59,294 nucleotides of DNA from Geosporobacter subterraneus DSM 17957. GTDB lineage: Bacteria > Bacillota > Clostridia > Peptostreptococcales > Thermotaleaceae. Shown piece by piece: positions 1 to 8,357 of the stretch (position 1 is its first letter; every line of letters starts with the position of its first letter). The notes beneath the pieces were generated by a model. It worked only from the letters and a program-made list of their open reading frames with translations, was not told where the DNA came from and ran no database searches. The translations under genes were made by a program, and so were the position numbers. Location of the stretch: positions 1 to 59,294 of the forward strand of contig NZ_FQZV01000025.1 of the NCBI RefSeq assembly GCF_900142145.1, given 5' to 3'.

Positions 1-6
1 TAAATA

Positions 7-1469
7 CCTAGATTTTGTACAAACAAGACCATAGCATTTTCCTAAGTTTACCATGGCAACATTACCAAAAAACAACTAAAGGTGAGAATACCCCGCCCAT
101 AGAAGTATTTTTTATCCAAAAAAAACTCTAAGAAAGGCGGTATCTCACCTATGAAAAGTATATCATTCAAACTAGATGAGAATAAAGTGGTAAATACTTC
201 TGCGTGGCTTGTTTCCTTAATTCAATTTGCTAATAAACTTAACTTCTTTGATGCTTTTAAATATTTCAACCTAAAAATGAAAAGCGTCAACTATACAAAT
301 CTGAACAGATTACAAACACTAGTAGCTTCCATTGTAATGGGGTGCAACTACACTAGTGATATCAATGAAAAATTAGTTCCTGATACAACGGCTGCTAAAC
401 TCCTAGGAATGAATAAGTTTCCTGATCAATCTCAAATTAATCGTTTCTTGAGTAGGTTTGATGAGACTAATATAGATCAACTAGAATTCATTCATCACAA
501 CTTCTTTATGGAAAATGCCCTAGCTCTATCAAGTAAAGATCCTGTCATTGTAGACTTTGACATGAGTGGCCTTGTAGCTTCTGGCAGAACCTATGAATTA
601 GCTGAAAAAGGCTACTTTCCTAGAAAAAGAGGCGAAAAGGGCTATCAACTATCTACTGCTTTTGTAGGGGATACAGGTGAAACCGTATCTATGTTCCTTG
701 ACCCAGGTAATACCTCCTGCACCAGTAGATTTGAAGATTTATTAAAATCAACTACCCTTAAATTCAGGGAACATGTATCTAAAGATAACTTGATTATTCG
801 AGCTGATTCAGGCTATGGCTCCTTTGAAAATATCCAATTACTTAAAGCTACAGGAGCCAAATTTGTAGTAAAGGGCTTTTCAACTCAGCAATCTAAAAAC
901 CTTGCAAAATCAGTGCAAAAACACCAGTGGCAAAAAATTAATATCCAAGTACACGTTGCAGAAATCCCTAGCTCTACAGGTTTAAGAATTATTGTTTGTG
1001 AATTCGTTGGTAAGGATGGAAAAATTAAATACTCTCATTTACTCACCAACATAGGCTCTGAAGAAATGGATGCTATTGAACTATTTCACTTTTACAATGA
1101 ACGACAAACCATAGAAGCCTTCTTTAGAACCTGTAAAGAAGTATACGGCATTAAGAATTTAAGAACATCTAAATTTTATGGAATCTACGGATTTTTGTGG
1201 TTAGTATTCATCAGTCATAACTTGATTACTTTGATGAAAAATACAGCCTTTAGCACTTCTAAGCTTAAGGATATGGGTATTAATTCACTGATAAAAAAAC
1301 TAGGGACAATTTCTGCTAAGGTAATAGAATTAAAAAATCATGTTGAGATTATTATACCTAGCCTATCAGAACTGGCAAAATTATTTGTTGAAGCATTACA
1401 GCCTAAGTATGTTCAATTAAGTTTCCATGATTTTCTAAATACAGCTTAGTTATTTGTACAAAACTTAGG
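7..1469 (+). mobile_element. Complete insertion sequence, IS1380-like
   Basis: The ends are imperfect inverted repeats: CCTAGATTTTGTACAAA at 7-23 and TTTGTACAAAACTTAGG at 1453-1469, with two mismatches. The hexamer TAAATA lies directly outside both ends (1-6 and 1470-1475) and reads as a target-site duplication. One transposase gene fills the element. The DDE protein looks most like the IS1380 group, but that group usually makes 4-5 bp duplications, so the family is a moderate call. Only 6 bp of flank is present on the left, so the duplication cannot be tested further outward. Confidence 0.8.
151..1449 (+). CDS. DDE transposase of the IS at 7-1469
   Basis: A 432-residue transposase that would cut and join the ends of the surrounding IS. 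A DDE catalytic core is visible: an early Asp in VDFDMSG (about residue 130), the second in IIRADSGYGS (about 220), and Glu in NERQTIEAFF (about 317), followed by the usual basic segment. The spacing and the RADSG motif resemble the IS1380 type (DDE domain group 1). The start ATG follows an AGAAAGG ribosome site. It has no frameshift or internal stop, so the element may be active. Family assignment is from motif recognition only. Confidence 0.85.
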   Translation: MKSISFKLDENKVVNTSAWLVSLIQFANKLNFFDAFKYFNLKMKSVNYTNLNRLQTLVASIVMGCNYTSDINEKLVPDTTAAKLLGMNKFPDQSQINRFLSRFDETNIDQLEFIHHNFFMENALALSSKDPVIVDFDMSGLVASGRTYELAEKGYFPRKRGEKGYQLSTAFVGDTGETVSMFLDPGNTSCTSRFEDLLKSTTLKFREHVSKDNLIIRADSGYGSFENIQLLKATGAKFVVKGFSTQQSKNLAKSVQKHQWQKINIQVHVAEIPSSTGLRIIVCEFVGKDGKIKYSHLLTNIGSEEMDAIELFHFYNERQTIEAFFRTCKEVYGIKNLRTSKFYGIYGFLWLVFISHNLITLMKNTAFSTSKLKDMGINSLIKKLGTISAKVIELKNHVEIIIPSLSELAKLFVEALQPKYVQLSFHDFLNTA

Positions 1470-1580
1470 TAAATAAACCTAAACTTTTGTTCCATCGAAA
1501 GTAACATTTTTTTAAAAAAAATAACCGAAATAAGTCTGAGTAGGATTCGAAGTGTATATAGGGGTAGTGGGAGCATCCTT

Positions 1581-1639
1581 GCAGTTATCTATACTCTGAG
1601 AAAATACTGCAAATATTCTCTTAGGATATAGATAAATGC
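1581..1639. repeat. Long imperfect palindrome between IS and hypothetical gene
   Basis: Arms 1581-1606 and 1614-1639 pair at about 21 of 26 positions around a 7-nt loop. The outer part is GCAGTTATCTATA against TATAGATAAATGC. No T-tract follows on either strand, so it is not a standard terminator. It lies just beyond the stop codon of the minus-strand gene at 1656-2039. It could be an mRNA 3' stabiliser or the remnant of a small mobile repeat. Confidence 0.5.
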
Positions 1640-1655
1640 ACCTGCCTCCTTGTTG

Positions 1656-2039
1656 TTATAAGCAATGGATTTCATATAGCAGATGATCTGGTTCTATTGT
1701 GAGAAAGCGAATATGCTTTACTCGATAAAATTGATTGTAAGCTACGTGCTCATCAGGACTGTATTGGGCAGAGATTTCCTCCGTTATCCCAAAATGATTT
1801 TCAAAACGCATTGGGGTTCCAGGTGCTGTGGCGATATAGATATTTACCCCATAGCCTGCCGGAGTTTGAGCAGCATTAGCAGTGTAACTCAATATGAAAT
1901 GAATCTTGTATTCTTCCAGCTGTTCTTTTTTTTCCGCACCAGCAAAAACGATACTGCTATTGAAGAGCTTGTTATTTGAGTGAAGAAGCTCATGGCCTAT
2001 GAAAGCTTCTTTAACCCATATATTTTGGTTTTGTTTCAT
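1656..2039 (-). CDS. Hypothetical protein, 127 aa
   Basis: I do not recognise this 127-residue protein. It has no signal peptide, membrane segment or Cys motif. It contains several short beta-like stretches and conserved-looking aromatic residues (for example HFGITEE and VKHIRFL). Its start ATG has a strong AAGGGGG ribosome site, supporting translation on this strand rather than the overlapping plus-strand frame. It lies downstream of moaB in the same orientation, separated by a hairpin (2047-2077) that overlaps its ribosome site. It could therefore be a conditionally expressed tail of the cofactor operon. Function unknown. Confidence 0.6.
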   Translation of the reverse strand: MKQNQNIWVKEAFIGHELLHSNNKLFNSSIVFAGAEKKEQLEEYKIHFILSYTANAAQTPAGYGVNIYIATAPGTPMRFENHFGITEEISAQYSPDEHVAYNQFYRVKHIRFLTIEPDHLLYEIHCL

Positions 2040-2046
2040 AAAAATT

Positions 2047-2077
2047 CCCCCTTATAGAAAATAGTCTATTTAGGGGG
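2047..2077 (-). terminator. Hairpin at SD of hypothetical gene; terminator-like
   Basis: On the minus strand, CCCCCTAAATAGA pairs with TCTATAAGGGGG across a short loop and is followed by AATTTTT and then the ATG at 2039. It looks like an intrinsic terminator for moaB transcripts. The 3' arm is also the Shine-Dalgarno sequence of the next gene, so it could equally control its translation. Confidence 0.55.
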
Positions 2078-2144
2078 ATTGAATTTATTCATTCGTAAAT
2101 ATTATGATTTTCTATACAGGAATAGGCTTTTTATATAGCTTGAC

Positions 2145-2636
2145 CTATTTTCTTGCACACTCTGACGCGGAGCCCTTTAGAATTTCCAAACCGTGAGCGA
2201 TGTGGGGGATGATATATTCCAAGCTTTCACGAACCGCCTTGGGGCTGCCCGGTAAATTGATAATAAGCGTATCCTTGCGGATGCCGGATATAGCCCGGGA
2301 GAGCATGGCTCTCGGCGTAATTTTGAGACTATTATAGCGGATGGCCTCTGAGATGCCTGGGGTTAATCTTTCTACTACGGTGAGGGTAGCCTCCGGAGTG
2401 ATATCCCTTTTAGAGAAACCGGTACCTCCTGAGGTTAAAAGCAAATCTACTTTCAGCTCATCAGCCATGTGAATCATCTCCGCTGCCAGCAATTCCTTTT
2501 CATCTGGCAGAATTGTGTATTTCTTAAGAATATAACCCTGTTGCTCCATCATTTCCTGTATCACTCTACCGCTTTCATCTGCCCGCTCTCCTTTAGAACC
2601 CTTATCGCTGGAGATGAGAATACCTAGTGTAAACAT
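2145..2636 (-). CDS. moaB: Molybdenum cofactor protein, MoaB/MogA family
   Basis: A 163-residue MoaB/MogA-type protein, which adenylylates molybdopterin so that MoeA can insert metal. Family signatures are visible: the LLLTSGGTGFSKRD loop, DITPEAT, and INLPGSPKAVRE near the C-terminus. I place the start at the ATG at 2636 because GGAGG lies 6 nt upstream. A longer frame to 2678 would add 14 residues overlapping the ThiF-like gene and lacks a ribosome site. It is the second gene of a minus-strand pair with the ThiF/MoeB-like gene. MoaB and MogA are hard to separate by eye. Confidence 0.85.
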   Translation of the reverse strand: MFTLGILISSDKGSKGERADESGRVIQEMMEQQGYILKKYTILPDEKELLAAEMIHMADELKVDLLLTSGGTGFSKRDITPEATLTVVERLTPGISEAIRYNSLKITPRAMLSRAISGIRKDTLIINLPGSPKAVRESLEYIIPHIAHGLEILKGSASECARK

Positions 2637-2658
2637 AAAAGACCTCCCTTGTATAAAT

Positions 2659-3336
2659 CTATAATTCGATGATTTCATATTCCTGTTCTAGGGTGTTGAT
2701 AAATAGAATCTTTCTTCTCAGCAGTTCACCGCGGCCAATGATCACCTTTATGGCTTCGCTAACCTGGATGGAGGCAACCAAGGCCGGTGTAAAGGAAGGG
2801 TTGCCTAATTCCTTTTCCAACCCTTTTGCCTGGCGGTCAGGATATAGAAAGTTTAGGGTTTTGTCTCCTGGAAAAATTGTACTTACCTGACCGTACCAAC
2901 CGGCAATCGCTCCGTGGATCAACGGAATATTCAATTGTTCAGCAGCTTCCTGCAGAACAAATCGGCTTTCAATATTATCCAGGGCATCCATAATCAACTC
3001 ATGACCCTTTAGAATAGCTATTGCATTCTCGGAATCCAGTCTTTGCACGAAAGGTTCTACGTGGACAAAAGGATTCACTAAAGCCATTCTTTCCTTGGCT
3101 TTAACTGCCTTTGGTTGACCAAGAGAGGGTACATCAGATAGAATCTGGCGATTTAGATTAGATTCTTCAAAAACATCTCCATCTACAGCCGTAATGGTGC
3201 CTATCCCTATTCTGCCTAACATTTCGATAATGTGCCCTCCAAGACCGCCGCAGCCTACCACGCATATGCGAACTCTATTCAAGCCTTCGTTTTCAGCGTG
3301 AGAAAGCATGGACATATTTCTACTATATCTTTTCAA
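2659..3336 (-). CDS. ThiF/MoeB/HesA-family E1-like adenylyltransferase
   Basis: A 225-residue Rossmann enzyme of the family that activates the C-terminal glycine of ubiquitin-like sulfur carriers (MoaD or ThiS) with ATP. The nucleotide loop VGCGGLGGH is at about residues 27-35. The ESNLNRQ arginine motif and the D-x-D segment AVDGDVF are present. It is shorter than E. coli MoeB and lacks the paired CxxC zinc ligands, as many clostridial ThiF-like proteins do. The start is TTG at 3336, 8 nt after GGAGG. Its neighbour moaB suggests a molybdopterin role, but no moaD or moaE is in the window, so the sulfur-carrier partner is unknown. Confidence 0.8.
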   Translation of the reverse strand: MKRYSRNMSMLSHAENEGLNRVRICVVGCGGLGGHIIEMLGRIGIGTITAVDGDVFEESNLNRQILSDVPSLGQPKAVKAKERMALVNPFVHVEPFVQRLDSENAIAILKGHELIMDALDNIESRFVLQEAAEQLNIPLIHGAIAGWYGQVSTIFPGDKTLNFLYPDRQAKGLEKELGNPSFTPALVASIQVSEAIKVIIGRGELLRRKILFINTLEQEYEIIEL

Positions 3337-3391
3337 ATCAACAACCTCCTATTTTCCCAGGATTTGTTCTGGTTTGCTTAAAACAGTAGTT

Positions 3392-5350
3392 TTAGAAGGG
3401 AACCACATTACCCAATTGAGGTGGTTCCGCAGTAGAAAGCTGATCTAGATCAGAACAGTCAATGCCATATTTCTCAATTTTTCTGTATAAAGTGTTCCTG
3501 CCGATGCCTAGTGCATCCGCAGTAAGGGAAATATTTCCTTTATATTTTTTGATTACTTTTAAAATATGCTGGTGCTCTACCTGATCCAGGGTGAAGATAC
3601 TTTCTTTCACTGGCGCAATCGGAATCTTTTTGTGGTCCTGACCTGCTGCTATATCAAGGGGAATATATTCTGTATTAATAATTAGCTCAATGAGATTCTC
3701 TAACTCACGGATATTTCCCGGCCATGGATGGTGGATAAAATGATCCATATAAGCTGGCGGTATTTCAACAGGTCTCTTATTTAGGCGTCTGGATAAGGTT
3801 TCCATAAAGTATTCAATGAGCAGGGGAATATCATCCTTCCTTTCCCGAAGGGGTGAGAGATATATGGGCAGTACGTGAAGACGATAATAGAGATCCTTTC
3901 TGAAATGGCCTTTTTCCACCTCCTGGCGCAGATCCTTGTTCGTAGCGGCAATAATCCGGACATTTACCGGAATTTGTTTGGAACCTCCAACACGAATGAC
4001 AGTACTCTCCTCGATAACCCGAAGTAAATTCGTCTGCATATCGAGAGGCATTTCTCCAATTTCATCTAGAAAAATCGTTCCTCCATCGGCCATTTCAAAT
4101 TTACCTGCATTTCCTCCTTTTCTGGCTCCTGTAAAAGCTCCCTCTTCATACCCGAAAAGCTCAGATTCGATCAGGTTTCTCGGTATTGCACCGCAATTCA
4201 CAGCAATAAAAGGTTCTTCCTTGCGGTTACTGTAATTGTGAATAGACTGTGCAAAAATTTCTTTGCCTGTTCCGCTTTCACCCATAATAAGAATTGTGGA
4301 TTTACTGTCTGCGATTTTTTTTGCATATTCAATGGTCTGTATAAAGCGTTCATTTTTCCCGATAATTTTATCAAAGGTATAAATGGCCTGCCTGCCGATA
4401 ATTTTGGTAGCTAGCTTGCGGGCTCTTTTTACTTCCTTGAATACATATGTGATTTCCCGCAAGATTCCTTCGCTGTCAAAAATTGGATATGCGCTGAGAT
4501 TGAGTTGGAGTTTGTTTTTACGGGCATTTACATAAACATCTTCATCAATAAAGCTGCTCTTTCCCAAAAGATTGTCTTTTACTTGGGTCCAGCCTTCGAA
4601 TAAATGCCATATCTTCATTTGATGCATTTCTTTTTCGTCGTAGCCAAAGATTTCAGTGACAGACTTATTAATAGCTTTGATTTTACCGTTCAGATCAGAG
4701 GTGAGTATGCCGGCAGGAATAGAATCAATGATGGTTTCAATATGCTTCTTTGCTATGGTAAGTTCATCGTTATAGCTTTTTGCCTCCAGCATTTTTTCAA
4801 TTGCATTAGCGGCTGCTACTACCATGCCCAGGGTGTGAGAATGTACGAGATCACTATAGCCTGTCAAATCTAAGGTGCCGATGATCTCTCCCTGGGGATT
4901 GCGGATAGGCGCGGCAGAGCAAGTCCAGCGGTGATAGGCACGAATGTAATGCTCCTTGCCGGAAACCTGCACCGGCATTCCCTCTGCAATCGCTGTACCC
5001 ATAGCGTTGGTACCGATATGCGCTTCAGCCATAGATGCCCCGGGGATCATTTCTAATTCAAAGGCTTCTGATAAAATCTCCTCATCACCGATAACGCTGA
5101 GAATACAGCCCTCTCCATCAGTCAAAATGGCAAAAAAGTTAGAGCCCTTTACAAAATTATATAATTGGTTCATGAATGGTTCTGCACTGAGAATCAGATT
5201 TCTGTTTTCTGCAAGTTTCTTCTGCAGAAAATCATCGGTGAGAACTCTGCTGCTGTAGATACGCGAATATTCAATACCCATCTGTCTGCACCGATGGTGA
5301 GAACGCTCAATATAGGATTTTTCAAATATAAAATTTGCATTGTTTCTCAA
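3392..5350 (-). CDS. Sigma-54-dependent activator, AcoR-like (GAF-PAS-AAA+-Fis)
   Basis: A 652-residue enhancer-binding protein. In order it has an N-terminal GAF-like sensor (about 55-190), a PAS domain (about 205-320), an AAA+ module (about 330-560) with Walker A GESGTGKE, the sigma-54 contact loop GAFTGA and Walker B IFLDEIGEM, and a C-terminal Fis-type helix-turn-helix (SLTADALGIGRNTLYRKI). It should remodel sigma-54 RNA polymerase in response to a small ligand. It is divergent from the formate dehydrogenase operon and is the obvious candidate regulator, but no -24/-12 promoter is visible between them. I chose TTG at 5350, 8 nt after GGAGG; an upstream TTG at 5365 overlaps that site. Confidence 0.88.
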   Translation of the reverse strand: MRNNANFIFEKSYIERSHHRCRQMGIEYSRIYSSRVLTDDFLQKKLAENRNLILSAEPFMNQLYNFVKGSNFFAILTDGEGCILSVIGDEEILSEAFELEMIPGASMAEAHIGTNAMGTAIAEGMPVQVSGKEHYIRAYHRWTCSAAPIRNPQGEIIGTLDLTGYSDLVHSHTLGMVVAAANAIEKMLEAKSYNDELTIAKKHIETIIDSIPAGILTSDLNGKIKAINKSVTEIFGYDEKEMHQMKIWHLFEGWTQVKDNLLGKSSFIDEDVYVNARKNKLQLNLSAYPIFDSEGILREITYVFKEVKRARKLATKIIGRQAIYTFDKIIGKNERFIQTIEYAKKIADSKSTILIMGESGTGKEIFAQSIHNYSNRKEEPFIAVNCGAIPRNLIESELFGYEEGAFTGARKGGNAGKFEMADGGTIFLDEIGEMPLDMQTNLLRVIEESTVIRVGGSKQIPVNVRIIAATNKDLRQEVEKGHFRKDLYYRLHVLPIYLSPLRERKDDIPLLIEYFMETLSRRLNKRPVEIPPAYMDHFIHHPWPGNIRELENLIELIINTEYIPLDIAAGQDHKKIPIAPVKESIFTLDQVEHQHILKVIKKYKGNISLTADALGIGRNTLYRKIEKYGIDCSDLDQLSTAEPPQLGNVVPF

Positions 5351-5502
5351 GGACAACGCCTCCAAAGATCATTGTAGGTTTTGTTTGATTCCATTATATC
5401 ATTTTTATTGAATAGATCACAAAACAAAATCAAGCAGCTCATAGAATATATAAAATTTTCCTAAGAATTCGATAAAAATACTAAGCAGGCAGGAAATTTA
5501 AA

Positions 5503-5511
5503 TGATATAAT
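5503..5511 (+). promoter_or_regulatory. Extended -10 (TGATATAAT) before the FDH operon
   Basis: TGATATAAT is a good extended -10 about 80 bp before the first formate dehydrogenase gene. The expected -35 position is poor, which would fit an activator-assisted sigma-A promoter. No TGGCAC-N5-TTGC sigma-54 site was found in 5366-5593 on either strand. Confidence 0.4.
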
Positions 5512-5593
5512 AAGGTTGATGCTTGTCAAATATATATCAATTTAAAGCAGAATATGAATAAAGAGGAGTATTTTACCATAAGGGGGAGGTACC

Positions 5594-6067
5594 ATGGGTA
5601 GAGAAATTTTGACGCAGGAAAACTATTCAAGGCTGAATGAAATTATTCTTCAGCATAAGGGGAAAAAGGGAGCATTAATGCCGATTCTTCACGAAGGGCA
5701 GAAAATTTTCGGATGTCTTCCCCTGGAGGTCCAGAAAAGAATTTCTGAGGAGTTAAATGTGCCAATGGCTGAAATCTATGGGGTGGTTACATTTTATTCA
5801 CAGTTTACCCTAGAGCCAAAAGGGGAGTATACCATTGGGGTATGTCTGGGAACAGCTTGTTATGTAAAAGGGGCACAGAAGATAATTGATAAGATTAAAC
5901 GGGAGGTCAATGTAGAAATTGGAGCCACCTCACCGGATGGAAAGTTTTCATTAGAAGCAACGCGATGTATCGGAGCATGTGGATTGGCACCGGTTTTGAC
6001 TGTAAATGAGGATGTATATGGACGACTGGTAGAAGGAGACGTACCAGGAATTATTGCAAAATACTAG
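5594..6067 (+). CDS. NuoE-like [2Fe-2S] subunit of formate dehydrogenase complex
   Basis: A 157-residue thioredoxin-fold [2Fe-2S] protein of the NuoE/HndA/HylC family, which passes electrons between the flavin subunit and the rest of the complex. Cluster ligands are Cys84, Cys89, Cys125 and Cys129 (CLGTAC and CIGAC). It is the first gene of the operon, with a strong GGGGGAGG ribosome site. The next three genes encode an HndB-like ferredoxin, a NuoF-like flavoprotein and the Sec-containing catalytic subunit. This order matches NAD(P)-linked, possibly electron-bifurcating, clostridial formate dehydrogenases and hydrogenases. The family is clear; the exact electron acceptors are inferred. Confidence 0.9.
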   Translation: MGREILTQENYSRLNEIILQHKGKKGALMPILHEGQKIFGCLPLEVQKRISEELNVPMAEIYGVVTFYSQFTLEPKGEYTIGVCLGTACYVKGAQKIIDKIKREVNVEIGATSPDGKFSLEATRCIGACGLAPVLTVNEDVYGRLVEGDVPGIIAKY

Positions 6068-6100
6068 GGGGAAGTCATTTTTAAAGAGGAGGGATTGGGA

Positions 6101-6466
6101 ATGAAGTCATTAGAAGAATTAGAAAAGATCAGGGAAGAAGCTTTGAAAAAGGTAGATATCCGCCATGATCGGGAAGGGACGAGAATTGTAGTAGGAATGG
6201 CTACCTGTGGAATTTCTGCAGGTGCAAGGCCTGTTTTAATGGCCTTAGTGGAGGAAGTCAAGAAAAGAAATTTGAAGGAAGTGGTGGTCAGCCAAACCGG
6301 ATGTATCGGCGTTTGCAGATTAGAGCCAATCGTAGAGGTTTATCGGCCGGGCCATGAGAAAGTAACCTATGTAGAAATGACTGTTGATAAAGCGAAGAGA
6401 GTGCTCCTAGAGCATATCGTCAACGGCAATGTAATAGATGAATATACCATTGGAGCAGTAAAATAA
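6101..6466 (+). CDS. Thioredoxin-like [2Fe-2S] ferredoxin, HndB-like
   Basis: A 121-residue small ferredoxin of the thioredoxin-like [2Fe-2S] type, like HndB of NADP-reducing hydrogenases. Visible cluster cysteines are Cys36 (ATCGISAGA), Cys68 and Cys72 (GCIGVC). A helical N-terminal segment rich in Glu and Lys precedes the domain. I chose the ATG at 6101, 7 nt after GAGGAGGG; an in-frame TTG at 6095 is too close to that site. It lies between the NuoE-like and NuoF-like genes and probably extends the electron wire between them. Confidence 0.85.
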   Translation: MKSLEELEKIREEALKKVDIRHDREGTRIVVGMATCGISAGARPVLMALVEEVKKRNLKEVVVSQTGCIGVCRLEPIVEVYRPGHEKVTYVEMTVDKAKRVLLEHIVNGNVIDEYTIGAVK

Positions 6467-6501
6467 CCAGTAAGAAATCACAGGACGAGGGAGGGTGAAA
6501 C

Positions 6502-8298
6502 ATGGAATTATATCGATCACACGTTTTAATCTGTGGTGGTACAGGATGTACTTCCTCAGGTTCTAAAAATATTGAAGAGGTTTTTCGTGCTGAGTTAAGC
6601 AAATATAATCTGACAAATGAAGTAAAACTCGTTCGAACAGGCTGCTTTGGTCTTTGCGAAGCAGGCCCCATCGTAATCATCTATCCGGAAGGAGCATTCT
6701 ACAGCCATGTAAAGGTGAAAGATGTGACACGGATTACAGAGGAACATTTGCTGAAGGGCAGAATCGTTACGGATTTATTGTTCAAAGAGTCTGTAGTAGA
6801 TAGTAAAGTCCGCTCCATCAATGAAGTAGACTTTTATAAAAAGCAGCAGCGGGTTGCTTTAAGAAACTGCGGGGTCATCAACCCGGAGGATATCACTGAA
6901 TACATCGCCTTTGACGGGTATAGGGCATTAGGTAAAGTACTAACAGAGCTGCAGCCCGAAGATGTTATTGAGATTGTCAAGAAATCCGGTCTGAGAGGCC
7001 GCGGGGGCGGAGGGTTTCCTACAGGCTTAAAATGGGAATTCACTTATCGGGCACAGGGAGACCAAAAATATGTAGCCTGTAATGCCGATGAGGGAGACCC
7101 TGGTGCATTCATGGACCGTTCAGTACTGGAGGGAGACCCCCATGCTGTGATAGAGGCGATGGCCATCGCAGGCTATGCGGTAGGAGCCGATCAGGGATAC
7201 ATATATGTAAGAGCAGAATATCCTATTGCAGTCCATAGGCTTCAAATTGCCATTGATCAGGCAAAAGAATATGGGCTCTTGGGAAAAAATATTTTTGGCA
7301 CCGAATTTAGTTTTGATTTGGAGATTCGCCTAGGAGCAGGGGCTTTTGTGTGTGGGGAAGAAACTGCCTTATTAAATTCCATAGAAGGAAAAAGAGGAAT
7401 GCCAAGACCCCGACCGCCTTTTCCGGCAGTGAAGGGATTGTGGCAAAAACCCACACTGTTAAATAACGTAGAAACCTATGCCAACATTCCTCAGATCATA
7501 CTCAAAGGACCTGAGTGGTTTGCCGGCATCGGTACAGAAAAGTCAAAAGGGACAAAGGTATTCGCATTGGGAGGCAAAATTAATAATACAGGCCTTTTAG
7601 AGATTCCTATGGGAACGACCCTTAGAGAGGTAATTTTTGAAGTGGGCGGAGGCATTCCGGATGGAAAAGCCTTTAAAGCCGTTCAGACAGGGGGACCTTC
7701 CGGCGGATGTATCACAGCAGATTATCTGGATACCCCTATAGATTATGATAATTTGATTGCATTAGGATCCATGATGGGTTCAGGTGGAATGATCGTCATG
7801 GATGAAGATAATTGTATGGTTGATATCGCCAGGTTTTTCCTGGATTTTACCGTAGATGAATCCTGCGGCAAATGTACTCCTTGCCGTGAAGGCACCAAAC
7901 GGATGCTGGAGATCCTGGAAAAAATTACAGAGGGAAAAGGAACTCCTGCGGATATAGAAAAACTGGAAAGTCTGGCCAATACCATTAAATCTTCCTCTTT
8001 ATGTGGATTAGGACAGACTGCACCAAATCCGGTATTATCTACTTTAAGATATTTTAGAAATGAATATGATGCCCATGTCCATGAGAAAAGATGTCCCGCC
8101 GGGGTTTGTCAAGCGCTGTTGTCTTATTTAATAATACCTGAAGCCTGTAAAAAATGTGGGATTTGTGCAAATAAATGTCCTGTTGGCTGTATTGACGGTG
8201 TTAAGGGAAAAGAGGCATATAAGATCAGACAGGAACAGTGTATCAAGTGTGGTGCCTGTATGGAGGCATGTCCTTTTAAGGCCATTGAAAGAAAATAA
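6502..8298 (+). CDS. NuoF-like NAD(P)-binding flavoprotein subunit (HylB/HndC type)
   Basis: A 598-residue flavoprotein that exchanges electrons with NAD(H) or NADP(H). An N-terminal thioredoxin-like [2Fe-2S] domain carries Cys11, Cys16, Cys48 and Cys52. The NADH/FMN domain shows the glycine loop GRGGGGFPTG (about 163-172). The NuoF [4Fe-4S] site is ESCGKCTPCREG (about 453-464). Two C-terminal ferredoxin [4Fe-4S] motifs follow (CKKCGICANKC and CIKCGACMEAC). This layout is that of HydB/HndC/HylB subunits, including those of bifurcating enzymes, rather than the shorter respiratory NuoF. Specificity for NAD or NADP cannot be read from the sequence by eye. Confidence 0.92.
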   Translation: MELYRSHVLICGGTGCTSSGSKNIEEVFRAELSKYNLTNEVKLVRTGCFGLCEAGPIVIIYPEGAFYSHVKVKDVTRITEEHLLKGRIVTDLLFKESVVDSKVRSINEVDFYKKQQRVALRNCGVINPEDITEYIAFDGYRALGKVLTELQPEDVIEIVKKSGLRGRGGGGFPTGLKWEFTYRAQGDQKYVACNADEGDPGAFMDRSVLEGDPHAVIEAMAIAGYAVGADQGYIYVRAEYPIAVHRLQIAIDQAKEYGLLGKNIFGTEFSFDLEIRLGAGAFVCGEETALLNSIEGKRGMPRPRPPFPAVKGLWQKPTLLNNVETYANIPQIILKGPEWFAGIGTEKSKGTKVFALGGKINNTGLLEIPMGTTLREVIFEVGGGIPDGKAFKAVQTGGPSGGCITADYLDTPIDYDNLIALGSMMGSGGMIVMDEDNCMVDIARFFLDFTVDESCGKCTPCREGTKRMLEILEKITEGKGTPADIEKLESLANTIKSSSLCGLGQTAPNPVLSTLRYFRNEYDAHVHEKRCPAGVCQALLSYLIIPEACKKCGICANKCPVGCIDGVKGKEAYKIRQEQCIKCGACMEACPFKAIERK

Positions 8299-8357
8299 AC
8301 AGAGGCGTGAGCAAACAATTCTTTCATAACGAAAAATATTGAAAAGGGGAAGCGCAG

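Noticed and set aside
1581-1639. Intrinsic terminator
   Set aside because: No T-tract follows the stem on either strand.
1683-1979. Plus-strand 98-aa frame
   Set aside because: No ribosome site, low-complexity Phe-rich end, and it lies opposite a minus-strand gene with a strong Shine-Dalgarno.
5366-5593. Sigma-54 promoter for the formate dehydrogenase operon
   Set aside because: No TGGC-N-TTGC type element was found on either strand.
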